DNA from: Gnetum montanum
Lineage: Eukaryota; Streptophyta; Gnetopsida; Gnetales; Gnetaceae
Reading direction: 5' to 3'
Assembly (NCBI GenBank): GCA_015680685.1
Contig: MNCI01030420.1
Coordinates: forward strand, 418,018-482,017
DNA length: 64,000 nucleotides
The notes beneath the pieces were generated by a model. That model did not search any database and was not told the origin of the DNA. It saw nothing but the letters and a program-made list of their open reading frames with translations. Below are positions 37,305-47,719 of this stretch, piece after piece. The position numbers and the translations under genes are program-made. The stretch's first letter is position 1. Every line of letters begins with the position of its first letter.

Positions 37305-38135
37305 CAGTTTTTTGTGCTTTGTGTGGTGCAGATCAGTCACCCAAACAGGTCCATCGGAATCATACAAAACACAAGGCCTCCTATCACCAGTTAACTAGCT
37401 CATTCTATGGTTGTCTTGCATGCGTTCTACACCCCAGCTCGTGTGGTATAGACTGGTCACCTTGACGGTCCCCCAGGATCCTGTGAGACATGAAGCCTAC
37501 CTGATTGCTAGTTATCTTGCCCATCCTACGGTTGTCTTGCCTGCATTCTGTACCCCATCCCGTGTGGTATAGACCAGTAGCCTCGACGGTCCACCTGGGA
37601 TCTTGCAAGACATAAAGCCTACTTGGTTGCTAGTTAATTTGCTTGTCTTACGGTAGTCTTGTAAGCCTTCCACACCGTGGCTCGCATTAGCGTAGACTTG
37701 ACACCCATTTGTGGTTGTTTACGCATCGTACAGGGTAGATCGGTCGCCTCGACAGTTCCTCCGAAACCCTACGAGACAGAAAGCCATCCGATGGTCAGTT
37801 AACTTGCCTTTCCTTTTACAGTAGTCTTGCACATGCTCTGCACCCTAACTCACGCAAGCATAAATGTGACACCCTTCTGTGGTTGTTTGCGCCTTGTGTG
37901 GTGCAGGTCAGTCGCAGGTCAGTCGCCTTGACGATTCCTCTGGGAACCTACGAGATATAAAGCCTTCTTGATCGCTTGTCAACTAAACTTGCCTTATGGT
38001 AGTTTTGCATGTGCTCTGTACCTCATCATGCATTGGCATAAATGTGACACCCTTTGTGGTTGTTTACGCTTTGTGTGGTACAAATCGGTCACCTTGATGG
38101 TTCCTCCGGAATCCAACAAGATGCAAAGCCACCTT
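37305..38135 (+). repeat. Leader minisatellite of about six units (120-175 bp)
   Basis: A block 'gtggta.agaycggtc.cctygacggt.cctc.gga..ctacgagaca.aaagcc' recurs about six times (markers near 37345, 37463, 37585, 37759, 37930, 38095). Two short units (118-122 bp) lack a 50-base part, 'cataaatgtgacaccc..tgtggttgttt', that the 165-174-bp units contain. It lies between the primer-binding site and gag, where RNA packaging and dimerisation signals of LTR elements normally lie. Confidence 0.88.
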
Positions 38136-38200
38136 TTGTTGCTTTTTTAGTCCTTTTGTTCTTCTGCACTTCTTGCATTTGCATAAATACTTGCTTAATA

Positions 38201-40640
38201 ATGGATTTTTCAACTACCTCTACCAATGCCTTCAACGTGGAAGTCCCCTTCAATGTTGAGGTTCCCGTCGTAGTTCAAGGCACTACTGGTGCCAAACAAC
38301 TGTTGAATCCAACGCAAGGAGCACGCCGGTCTCTCAGAATCAAAAACTGAGAACCTGAGGGATTAGCCCAGCAACACGAGCATGCAGGATAATCTACCCT
38401 TAAATTTACATGAACTCAAGGAAAAACGTAGCTTCAAGTTCACTTATTGCAACTTGAAGGAATTCGTTCCGACCCCCGGCGTTTCTATGCTCTTAACGCA
38501 AGTGTATCAAAGGCTACTAGATCAACTAATCCAGTTGACTAGGCTTAGGGAGAAAAAAGACACAGTGTCCAACTAGGATGACACCTTTCAAGACGAATAG
38601 GAGGAACTCGATTCCTAATCTGATGAAGGAGATCAAGCCAACCCCGCTCCTATCCTGCCTACCCAACCCTTCTGGGCCAACCCAGTGTCTGTCACCACTC
38701 CCTTTATCATCAAGCCTATGCTTCAGCAACCTACAACCATAGCTGCAATGGGTAGCCATTATACATTCCCGACATATCATCACCCTTATTCCCCAGTTGT
38801 GTTCGCAAAAACCGTGCTGTCTCAAGTTGTTCATCAATACATTCCTGCAGTACATAACATGCCTATCATGGCTACCCTACCACATATTCATACTGTGCCT
38901 ACTTCGCAATCACATATAACTTCTATGTCAATTCCTACCCTAGCATCTGTTCCACCCATGCTAATAGGCCTTGGCCCATCCACATGGTGGGCCCCATTGG
39001 CCTCTTCGTCTATTCTACAACTATCGCAGATGTCTCACTACATTCACCCCCAGACCTACCCAACCTTGCAAGTGGTACATCCTAGCATGGGGCCATGGTC
39101 TACCCTACCAGTGACCCAAACAGTCTATCTGGTGGCCCAACCTGCTGTTCCTTCTCCAACAATGCCACCCACCAGGTGGTGGACAATGCAAGCAGCACCT
39201 TTAGTGGGGGTAGCCCCAATAGTAGCGTCGATGGGTCAACCTGCCATTGTCTCCATACCGCCTGTGGGAGTTGCCTCTACAGCCCCCTAGCCATCTACAA
39301 CATCGCTGGGTCTAGATCAAGTATTTCAACTCATCTAGACCCTAACTGAGGAAATAAAAAGCCTCAAAGCTATTGGGTCTGACACAGTACAAGTCATGGA
39401 ATTTTATCAGGATGACCCCATCAGCCCTACAATCCCTGCTTTAGCATTACCTCCTGGGATGTCTCTCCCACACATCAAAAAGTACTATGGGGAGGGAGAT
39501 TCCAACATGCATCTTGTCACTTTCAGGTCAGAGTATTTGCTATTGCAACAATGGCCGCATATGATCATTCGCATCTTCACCATGTCCCTAGCCGAGAAAG
39601 CTCTAGATTGGTACTGCGTGTTGCCACGTTCATCCATTTCAACTTTGGAAGAACTCTTGACCTAGTTCATGACATGATTCAAGTATAACTTGAAGCCAGA
39701 AACCACACTAGATCAACTGATGAGTGTGAAACAAGACACGCTAGAACCAGTCCAAAAGTTCATTCAACGTTGGAGTGCAACCCTTAATGAAATTCACGAG
39801 CCCATCGTGGAGGCTCACTTGTTAGCTATCTTTAAGGGTGCAGTAAATGACTTCATCAAGTCCAAATTGTATTACCTCACTTCATGCTCTCTGAATCAGG
39901 CTTTCACTCAGACTAAAAGCATACAAGATGTAGCCGAAGCAAGTAAAGACCTAGCCTACATTGCTTACAAGAATACCTATGCAAAAAAGGACAAGGGTAA
40001 GGCCCCAACAACCACAGTGGCTTCTGTGATGACCAAGGCCAAACCTAAGCCCAGTAGTAGCAGTAGCAAGAATAACAAGAAACCTGCCATACCTGCAGCT
40101 AACCCTGCACCCAAACTGGGTCAAACATCGCAACCTACCACACCTGCACCCAAGACATCTGCATACACTAAACCCAACTTTGAACACAAAGATCATTCGA
40201 AATACACCTCACTGCCTCTCAAACCTTCAGAACTCCTAAAGCAACTGTTGGCAATGGGATACCTCCAACACAAGTGGATGTTGGAAGAAGCGAACGCAAG
40301 ACATCGACGCTACTGCGAGCTCCTTAAGAATCCCTCTTTGGCCCTACCCGATGAACCTCTAGTTCCTAGGGATTTCAGGCTAGATAGGTTTTGTGACTAC
40401 CACCAACTATGTGGTCATACCACAGATTATTGTCTGTCGTTGTAGAATGACATCCAAAGATTGATCGATCTAGGGAAGCTGATGCTAGACGAAAGCAACC
40501 CAGTACACCCTGAAAATCAATCTATGTATGTCTACATAGATCCCCTTAATGCCAACAATTCTGGTTACGTGATCAATGCCATTGGCATTGACAATGATCC
40601 CATGCCACCCAGCTAGCCTTTTGTGATCCATGTGCCTCAG
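38201..40640 (+). pseudogene. Tat C gag (few breaks)
   Basis: ATG at 38201 (MDFSTTSTNAF) begins the region. After one frame change near 38350 a long frame runs on. It has a Pro/Thr/Ser-rich N-terminal half (38685-39290), then the retrotransposon-gag domain (ISPTIPALALPPGM, HIKKYYGEGDSNMHL, SLAEKALDWY, VQKFIQRW; 39396-39980) and a Lys/Pro/Ala/Thr-rich linker (39980-40190). A zinc-finger-like C-D-Y-H-x4-GHTT-x2-C at 40390-40430 follows, with NDIQRLIDLGKL after it. These last blocks are typical of Tat Gag. Stops at 39290, 39665-39675 and 40445 are single changes. Gag would package the element RNA. Confidence 0.9.
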
Positions 40641-41156
40641 CGTAGCGCACTAACATCACCAATGGTTGGTCTGAGCTCGCAGCCGTCCTTCATCTTAAAA
40701 GTCCCACCATGGGCATCTACCTATGCATCACCTATTGGCGAGGTCATGTGACCCTGTTAGTTAACACCTCTAGCTCCATTCATCATCAGGGGGCCAGCGT
40801 CTTCAACAACCGCTATCTCGTGGAACATCATTAAACAACCTCCTCACCCCACAAGGTGAGAAGCCTACTTAGTGGATGAGATGTCGAAGGGAAGTACCGT
40901 CAAAGGTATCTCCAGGCCCACGCCTTCGCCCCTCGTATTGACATCTTCGTCACCAAATATGAAGGTCGACATGATTACACAACATGCATTATCTTGCCAC
41001 CAAGGATCTGAACCTAGGTCTGAGGTTGTCTCTCCTTGAGAAATTCTTCTTCTAAGATGAATCGAAGAGGAGAAAAGTGTCAAATAAGCAGGTGACCAAG
41101 ACTTCTTAGATGCCCTCACCTAGGTCGGGCAAGCCCTAAAGTAGAAAAATGCTACA
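40641..41156 (+). other. Gag-protease linker, no clear domain
   Basis: This is decayed coding-like sequence between the gag zinc finger and protease. I see no domain. Confidence 0.5.
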
Positions 41157-41960
41157 TTGAGTTTGTACGACCTAGTCAAGACATCTGTACCTCATCGAGA
41201 GGCTCTAGTCTACATGTTAACGACGATTTTGGTCGATGAGAACATGCTAGCGAAAGAGGGAGTGATCCACTCGGTAATACTTCCCTCTGTAGCCATAGAG
41301 TTTGCAATACCTCAATTAACTTTCCGTAGCGATGCCATTAAAAAAAATCCCGAAGGGGGTCAAGTGACTACAGTGCCTCTCTTCATCATAATTCGGGTTG
41401 GCAAACATTGGATCTGAAGGGTACACGTCGATGATCGGGCTGCCACAAACGTCATTTCCTTTCCTATTATAGACAATTTAGGATTGGTTGACTAGATCAA
41501 ACCAACAACAACATCATGTCTGAGGTCCTTCAACAGGGCATGCGTCTTGGTGAAGGGCACAATTCACATAAACTTCGTAGAAGGGGACTAGTTCCCCACA
41601 GATGCAACGTTCATCATGGTCGAAGAAATGCCTAGGTTTAACCTGATCTTGGGAAGATTATGGTTAGCACAACTTAGGATTGTCTCCTCACCTATACACC
41701 AAAAAATCCACTTACCATATGCGGGTAGGGAGGTGATAATCCATGGCGATGTAGTGGTAACGCAAGCAATCAGCAACGTAGGCATGGAACAGGGTTCAGA
41801 AGTTACAACCTCTAAAGATGAAGCACCTATCCATGCATGCACTAATCATACAATGAAGGGATTAGTCCAACGAGCCGACCCTCAAATCGAAAACACATGG
41901 GTTGAGTTACCCTTCCAAGCAAAGGATAGTGATATGAGTAGGGGCCTTGGCGAAACGCCT
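41157..41960 (+). pseudogene. Tat C protease (degenerate)
   Basis: The plus strand reads SLYDLVKTSVPHREALVYML, IEFAIPQLTF, a block VDDRAATNVISF near 41430-41460 (Tat proteases: VDGG/VDTGAS.NVI, so the active-site Gly/Ser is altered), and FIMVEEMPRFNLILGRLWLAQL at 41610-41680, the family's 'YN.ILGR.WL'. It ends where the stem-loop array starts. It is an aspartic protease of the polyprotein. Breaks lie at 41417 and 41495. Confidence 0.8.
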
Positions 41961-42080
41961 TGACCTTACATTCCGATCAACCCACGAAAAGTCAAGAGGT
42001 AGCTACGCATAGCGTAGTAGCCTTACGACTTCCCACCCAGTCACTATCCTTGCACATTCATCATTTCTTTGCCTTGTCAA

Positions 42081-42366
42081 TATGCCATCCTTTCGGCATG
42101 ATACGCTATGGCCCGAAATGGCCTAAAACTAGCACTATTGCATTCCACTTTATCAACATTTCGCTCTCCTGGCATGCTATGCCAATAGCCCGAAATGGCC
42201 TAAAACTAGCACCGTTGCATTCCACTTTATCAATATGTTACTCTCCTAGCATGCTATGCCAATGGCCCGTAATGGCCTAAAACTAGCATTGTTGCCTTTT
42301 GCCTTAACTTATTACGCAATGACCCGAAATGGCCTAAAACTAGTAATGGCCCAGAATTGCCTAAAG
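42081..42366 (+). repeat. Stem-loop repeat array A (about 76-bp period)
   Basis: Five copies of stem(4)-loop(6)-stem(4)-TAAAACTAGCA lie at 42109, 42186, 42263, 42320 and 42347. Copies 1 and 3 form GGCC/GGCC stems with loops CGAAAT and CGTAAT. Copies 2 and 4 have one mismatch, and copy 5 is decayed. Between copies lies a second hairpin, TGGCAT-gct-ATGCCA (42169-42183). The protease frame has ended, and the 77/76/58-base spacing does not keep a reading frame. Confidence 0.8.
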
Positions 42367-42512
42367 CTACATACAAGATCATGAAAACTTTACATAGTAC
42401 ATAAGTTAATACAAAATCGGTTTCCTTTCTGAAGTTTCTCATTTCATTCAAAATTTTCGCCCATTGGCAATGTTTGCAAAATTTTCAAAAAAAGAAGAAG
42501 AAAAGTCCCATG

Positions 42513-45500
42513 CTATCGTGGGTTATCTCTGTTCGCATTGCCTTCGTTGTTTGCCTCTGCTTCATCTACTTGTGCATCGCTCGCTCCTATGTTGCCCCCT
42601 GCTGACTCTTCATTTCCTCCCTACACAGGTCTCACACCTTCGTCGTGAGCCTGTATCCCAAAAATGAAGTAGTTAGCTAGGGCAACAAATGCAATAAATG
42701 CTAACTATAGCATAACATTAAAGTGTCTAACCTGAGGGGAGCCTGCATCGATCTCAAGGGGTATCTGGTCTAGACCAAGCTTGAGGTGACGTCCAATCTC
42801 CCCTATAGAAATTTCCATCCAACGCCTGTCACTAGGCTCAGCATTCGTAGTTGTAACTTTCTCCCTTTTCAAGGTTCTCCACTTTAGAGGTTCCAGGGAA
42901 AGGGAGGCATTTGCGGCCTCTTTGATAGGAAGGTTCACCCTTAGATCAGGAGATTTCGTGACCTTCACTTGCTCTTTAAACTTAGCATAGGCCTTAGAAG
43001 TGCCAATGGCCTTCATGAACATTTCATATGTGAAGGCCTCCACAACAGCTTCTCTGTACAATTTTCGGTGGGTCTCATTCTCTAGCTTGTACATATGTTT
43101 ATGGTCTCTCTGGGTTTTACCCCATTCGAAGATCTTAGTGCTGATGTCCTTCATGTCTTGGCACTTCTAGGCTAGCAAGTCCATCTGCCTTTACTATTCG
43201 ACTATCTCGCAGGTGGATTCAACGTTCTGATGAATGACAGTCCAAAACCTAGCGTAGTCATCTACAGCCCTTTTTAAATCAATAGGGTCAGGGTTACAGT
43301 TTATGAGGAAACTAAACCTTGACCTGAGGATCTCCATGTCAGCGAGCAGTTTAGCCTCTCTCTCCTCAGCCCTTTGGACTCGTTTCCACAACTCCTCGTT
43401 GATGCGCCTACATTCCCATAGAGAGCATGCTGAATGCAAGACACACTTATAAGCTTCGTTAAACATACGATGGGACACCTTGATCACGTTAGGCAAGAGT
43501 GCGGGCACCACGCCAACCTTCATAGGTTGTGCCAGGTCCCACTTGAGCCGAGAGGCTATTTGATGTATAGAGCATAGTAATCACGTTAACATAGCATAAT
43601 CAAAAAACTGGAAAATTTCAGTGTAGCAACACAAGGATAATTAATACTGCTACTTCCTCACATGAGGGTCCGCCTACTAAAGACATTTGATCATGTCATC
43701 AACAAGTCCCTAAATAAATACAAGCTTGTCAAGGACTTTAGCCCATGACTCCGTACGAGATGGAGGAGGTCCCGCAGTGTCAACAGTAACACCTGTTACA
43801 CGATTAAACATGTCAGCAACAAACAAAGCGAACTATGATGAGGAAAACGTCTCAAAAACTCACCGGTGCCCAACTACGGTCTTTCTTCTTGCTGAGGCAA
43901 AATGACCATGGTAGCCATGGTAGAGGGCCCTGCCAAATCCATGCAAGTCCCTCCCTCATGCGTTGGTGCCTTTCCTTTTAGGAGACTAGTATCTTTTTTA
44001 TTTTGGGGAAGTACCTCTTTGTTGGTAGGAAGAGGCTTCCTAATGACAAGAGCTCCCACCCTAGAGATAGGAGCTCCATTATTTCTGACCAAGGCCCTTT
44101 CCTCTGAAACTGGGGCCTCCACATCTTTATTCATCACCACCATCCTAAGGGCCAACACTTTCTCGTCACCTTCTTCTTCATCTTCTTCTTTTTCTACTCA
44201 CAAAAGGACATATATACACCAATTTGAAACATGTTAACTCAAAACAAATGCCACGCTACGATGCACTGCCTAACAAGGCATAGAATAACATACTATAGAA
44301 AAATAAACATTATACAAAAATGCTTACCAATGGGGGGTTGCGTCCGCCACAGCTTGAGCCACAGTCTCCATCCCTCCTCTCCACAAGAGCTTTCCCTGGT
44401 TGGGGGAGGTCTCTTCCTTCATAGATCCTTAGGCATGGTCTCAGCTATGAGACGTTCACCTTGCATCATGTTACCGATTATGATAGGGGATGTCTCTCCT
44501 ACGTTGTCCTGGCCACAAGCACTACGAACTATCAAACCTTTAGTCGTTACAGATAATGACTCCCTGACCATTTCCAGAGGATCCTGGGTCTGCATAGTTT
44601 AGAGGACCTACTGAATCCACGGCTTGGGAATCTGGTCACCATCTAGCATGGACCATACTCCATCCTCCTAGACCACCAGGAATTTCACGAAGCACTTCAA
44701 ACAACCTATGTAGAAGGCATAGTGTATGTTAGAACGGGACTCCATTTGCTCATGAAGTCCCAAAATCTTGGCCTACAAACCACTACATAGGAACTTAGCC
44801 CAGTTATAATAGGCCCCTTCCTCCATGACTTCTCGCATTACCTAGGCCTGCTCAAGCCCCAGGGCGTTCCCTTGGGTGAGCAATTGAGGGAATGCACAGG
44901 CACAAAAGACCAGGTATATCCCCATGGTAGGGACATCCTTAAGCTTTTCCATGGGGAACCCTTTTCGCTCCTTGGTGAGCCTCAACCACTTGTCGATATG
45001 CTGCTTCTGAAGGATCAACTCTTGCTTGCCCTTTGACACTACGTCAGTGCCATCAGTAGGAATGCCAAAAAAATATGCAAATAGCTGGTCATTAATGTCA
45101 ATGACCACCCACACGCCCTACACGTATGTGTGAAAATGGTCTGCCTTCCCAGAAAAGGAGTTGACCAAGGAAAGCATCTCGACAATAGAAATGCCCAAAT
45201 TTGGTGCCATGAAAAAATCCATAAGCCCTGCCCTTTGGAATTTCCTGAGCAAAGAGTCTGGGGTTCCTCATTCTAACTAGCTCTGGCTCACTACTACTTT
45301 TCCGTATTTGAAGTAGATGTTTTCCCCCTGCCTTTTGGCAGTTACCACTGTCACCTCACGAGGATTCTTCGCCCCTACAATAATGTTCACAAAACACACT
45401 TAGCGTAGCAATACAGAAAATGCAAAAATTATGAAAATACTTGAGCATGTGGCACCTGCCTGTTAACCCACCTAGTCTATATGGTGATGGGAATAGCGGG

Positions 45501-46908
45501 AGTTCAACCACCAGAACCGCTTCGAGCGTGACTAGCTTGAAAGGTTCCCTTCACTCCTTCTCCAGCCAACCCTTCACCCTACACTGACTGTATAAACCAG
45601 CGAGCATGCGTAGGTAGGAATGGTATTCCCCCCTACAATGACCAATCACACCTACCCATAGGCTCTTTGCAGAGGCAAATTCCTGTAGGGCTATCTGTGT
45701 CATGGCCAACTCACTCGGCTAGTCATGAACCCCATCATCATCAATATAGAACATGGTGATAAGCACACACTATCAGAACTCGGCTAGGTATGGCTAGCGT
45801 TGCACAACATAGTAAAGAAAAGATGCAAAACTCACCCACCAGCATAATAGATGGTCCCCTATGGGTTCTGAAAGCACGTCGCCATGTGACGTGCGATGTA
45901 CAATGTGTTGTATGTGTGATAGCATTGGTATTCTGACATGTCCCAAATCCAAGCTAAACACCTCAACCCTATTGAGTGTTGGCTAGACCCCCTTTCCTAC
46001 CTACTCAAGGTTGCCTCATTGGAAAGGTATCTCAGGATGCCCTGATTCACCCCTGGCAACATGGCCTCTATTATGCTGGATGCCTGCGCCTCGTCTAAGG
46101 AAGACCAAACAATCACACTAAAGTGGCTGAGAAGGAATTGTAAGAATCCTTGTGCCCCTATCCTAAACCAAATTGCTCGATCTTCCAAACGTATCAGGGG
46201 AGGAGGAATGTTGGCCATAGGTCTGCCCACATGGCACAGAACCCCTCCAAGGTCCAAAACGATCAACCTAGACCATGGCCTTGCGCTACACAACGCAATC
46301 AGCAAATATTGGCATCACACTTAAATGTAATACATGTGCAACATAGCAATGTCTAGCAGTCCATAAATATAGCATGGCATGACCCTCTGCCCATACATAG
46401 CATAGCAAAGTTGTGAAAGCCTAGCATAGTAAAAACATGCAAGTAACTCAGCATAGTAGTAAAATAATTGGCAACATGCCCAAACAAAACACACGTCGTG
46501 ATACCGCATCGCACATGACCAAACTCTCCTAGGGGTTTTACATTGCAACATGCCAAGGTCAAATAACTTAAACTGCCCCAGCCCCGCAGGCATGAAAACC
46601 GTAGCGGTAGCAGTCCCAGCGGCCTTACAGCGAAATCTTTGCACATCGGCCACAGCCAAAAAAGAGGCCATGGCAATGCAAAGGCTAGAATAATGCAATA
46701 AAAAAAACATAGATAGCAGAACAAATAGAGTGCAAAACCAAAGCAGAAAATAGCAAAATGCACAAAACGAAAAGAGGAAAGGAGGCATGAAAACTTAATG
46801 GGTCAACGGTGTGCTCTCTCGTGTTGGAATGCACGCTTGTGGCATGCTTCTTAGGGCCTTCTTCACGTCCCCAACCTTAGCAAGCACTAGATGAGTTTTA
46901 GGAGCCAT
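42513..46908 (-). pseudogene. Antisense eight-exon gene inside Tat C, with NIF/FCP1-like phosphatase domain
   Basis: The minus strand shows eight exon-like blocks with GT/AG-type edges, read by eye: 46908-46795 (ATG in gccATGGCTCC), 46285-45836, 45769-45441, 45374-44328, 44193-43864, 43792-about 43655, 43555-42732 and 42650-42513 (TAG). Together they encode about 1100 residues. Exon 2 looks like a NIF/FCP1 (HAD-type) phosphatase: LIVLDLGGVLC (catalytic DxD with the second Asp replaced), HFSVIVWSSLDEAQASSIIEAML, and a C-terminal NTLYIARHMATCFQNP where DD is usual, so it is probably catalytically dead. Exon 4 is a long unrecognised globular block (VWVVIDINDQLFAYFFGIPTDG), exon 5 is acidic at its start, exon 7 is charged and coiled-coil-like, and exon 8 ends in an Asn/Glu-rich tail. 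About fifteen in-frame stops, mostly TAG/TGA from CAG/TGG/CGA, show decay. The exon 1-2 join and the phase of exon 3-4 are uncertain. Antisense ORFs are known in some Tat elements such as Grande, but those lie elsewhere. Confidence 0.72.
45836..46285 (-). pseudogene. Exon 2 of the antisense gene: NIF/FCP1-like domain
   Basis: The block holds the whole domain of about 145 residues: motif 1 (V-L-D-L-G-G-V-L), middle (F-L-Q-F-L-L-S-H-F-S-V-I-V-W-S-S), and an end matching the family's 'NTILVDDSPYK...NP..T.I'. In-frame stops follow SNEATLSR and FQNP. Known NIF-type phosphatases act on phosphoserine, for example of the RNA polymerase II tail. With Gly for the second motif-1 Asp this one would lack the acid/base residue. 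Confidence 0.65.
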
Positions 46909-47255
46909 GGCCCTACTTGCAGATTTACGACCTTCGCTTTAGAAATTTGCCTCGCTAATCAATTAACATGATTGCCCTGCTCTCTGAAATCACTGTATGA
47001 TCTGATGAGGGTTCTACACTCTTATTATAGAAATAGCAAAATTACCCAGGTTTAACCCCTATTTATGGCCGCAAGGGCAAGATGGAGAAACTTACCTTTT
47101 TCTCTTTCCGATTAATGCAGAGCATGCCGTGCAGCGTAGCATGCTTGCCATGACATCATAACACTATTAACATTTAAGCCTTGACATGCTTCAAGCCAAC
47201 TATTCGCCTTCCCAGAAATAAAGAAAAAATATAATAATATTTTTTTTCTATTAAG
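46909..47255. other. Spacer upstream of antisense start
   Basis: No coding sequence. As the 5' side of the minus-strand gene it would hold its promoter; I see no convincing TATA box. The sequence gcagcgtagcatgcttgcc near 47130 is one of the many TACGCTATGC-type words of this element. Confidence 0.4.
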
Positions 47256-47675
47256 GGTCCAAAAAAGACCTTAAACTAACGATGCCTAGCATAGTTGCAC
47301 TCCTCAGGGTCCAAAAAGACCCTAAATATTACGTCCATAGTCCACGATGATGTTAAACTAACCACATTCCTACACCAGTAGTTGCCTCATCCTCTTCTAC
47401 ATAAGTAGTATCACATTTCCTAGCGGTCGCATGTTTTCACTCTTGTGCTGGCAGTTCGATACCCCTTGTACTCGCAATTTCCTTCTTTTTATTATTATTT
47501 TTCATATCAAGATTTTGCATGTCGCAATATGGCAATCCGAGATGACACTAAACTAGTAGTTTGGCATTCACATATCAACGGTTACTCAACTTTGCGATTC
47601 ACATCAACAATTTTCATATCTTTAGCAATTCTATACTTTTGTTCCTTGGCGGTCCGCCACGACCTTAAACTAGCA
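47256..47675 (+). repeat. Stem-loop repeat array B
   Basis: Three perfect GGTC...GACC hairpins lie at 47256 (loop caaaaaa, tail TTAAACTAAC), 47308 (loop caaaaa, tail ctaaatatta) and 47651 (loop cgccac, tail TTAAACTAGCA). Decayed copies lie near 47339 and 47536. The array sits between the antisense gene's start and the RT frame. Confidence 0.75.
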
Positions 47676-47719
47676 AGCTCTCAATCTTTACATCGCCTTA
47701 CTTAGCAAGTCGCATCTCG

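Noticed and set aside
37305-38135. The leader repeat as a CRISPR array
   Set aside because: Units are long, contiguous and diverged, with no constant-repeat/variable-spacer pattern, and the DNA is plant nuclear.
38526-38855. Minus-strand 109-residue ORF over the gag N-terminus
   Set aside because: It is antisense to a Pro/Ser/Thr-rich gag frame, has no family match, and is expected by chance in such GC-richer sequence.
44231-44602. Plus-strand ORFs inside 42.7-46.3 kb as part of the Tat polyprotein
   Set aside because: They show no pol or gag motifs and are mirror images of the better supported minus-strand exons.
46321-46788. Two overlapping minus-strand hydrophobic ORFs (136 and 155 residues) as a membrane protein
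   Set aside because: The sequence is T-rich, composed of Phe/Leu/Tyr/Cys in two frames at once, and lies between exon-like blocks of the antisense gene. It is better read as an intron.
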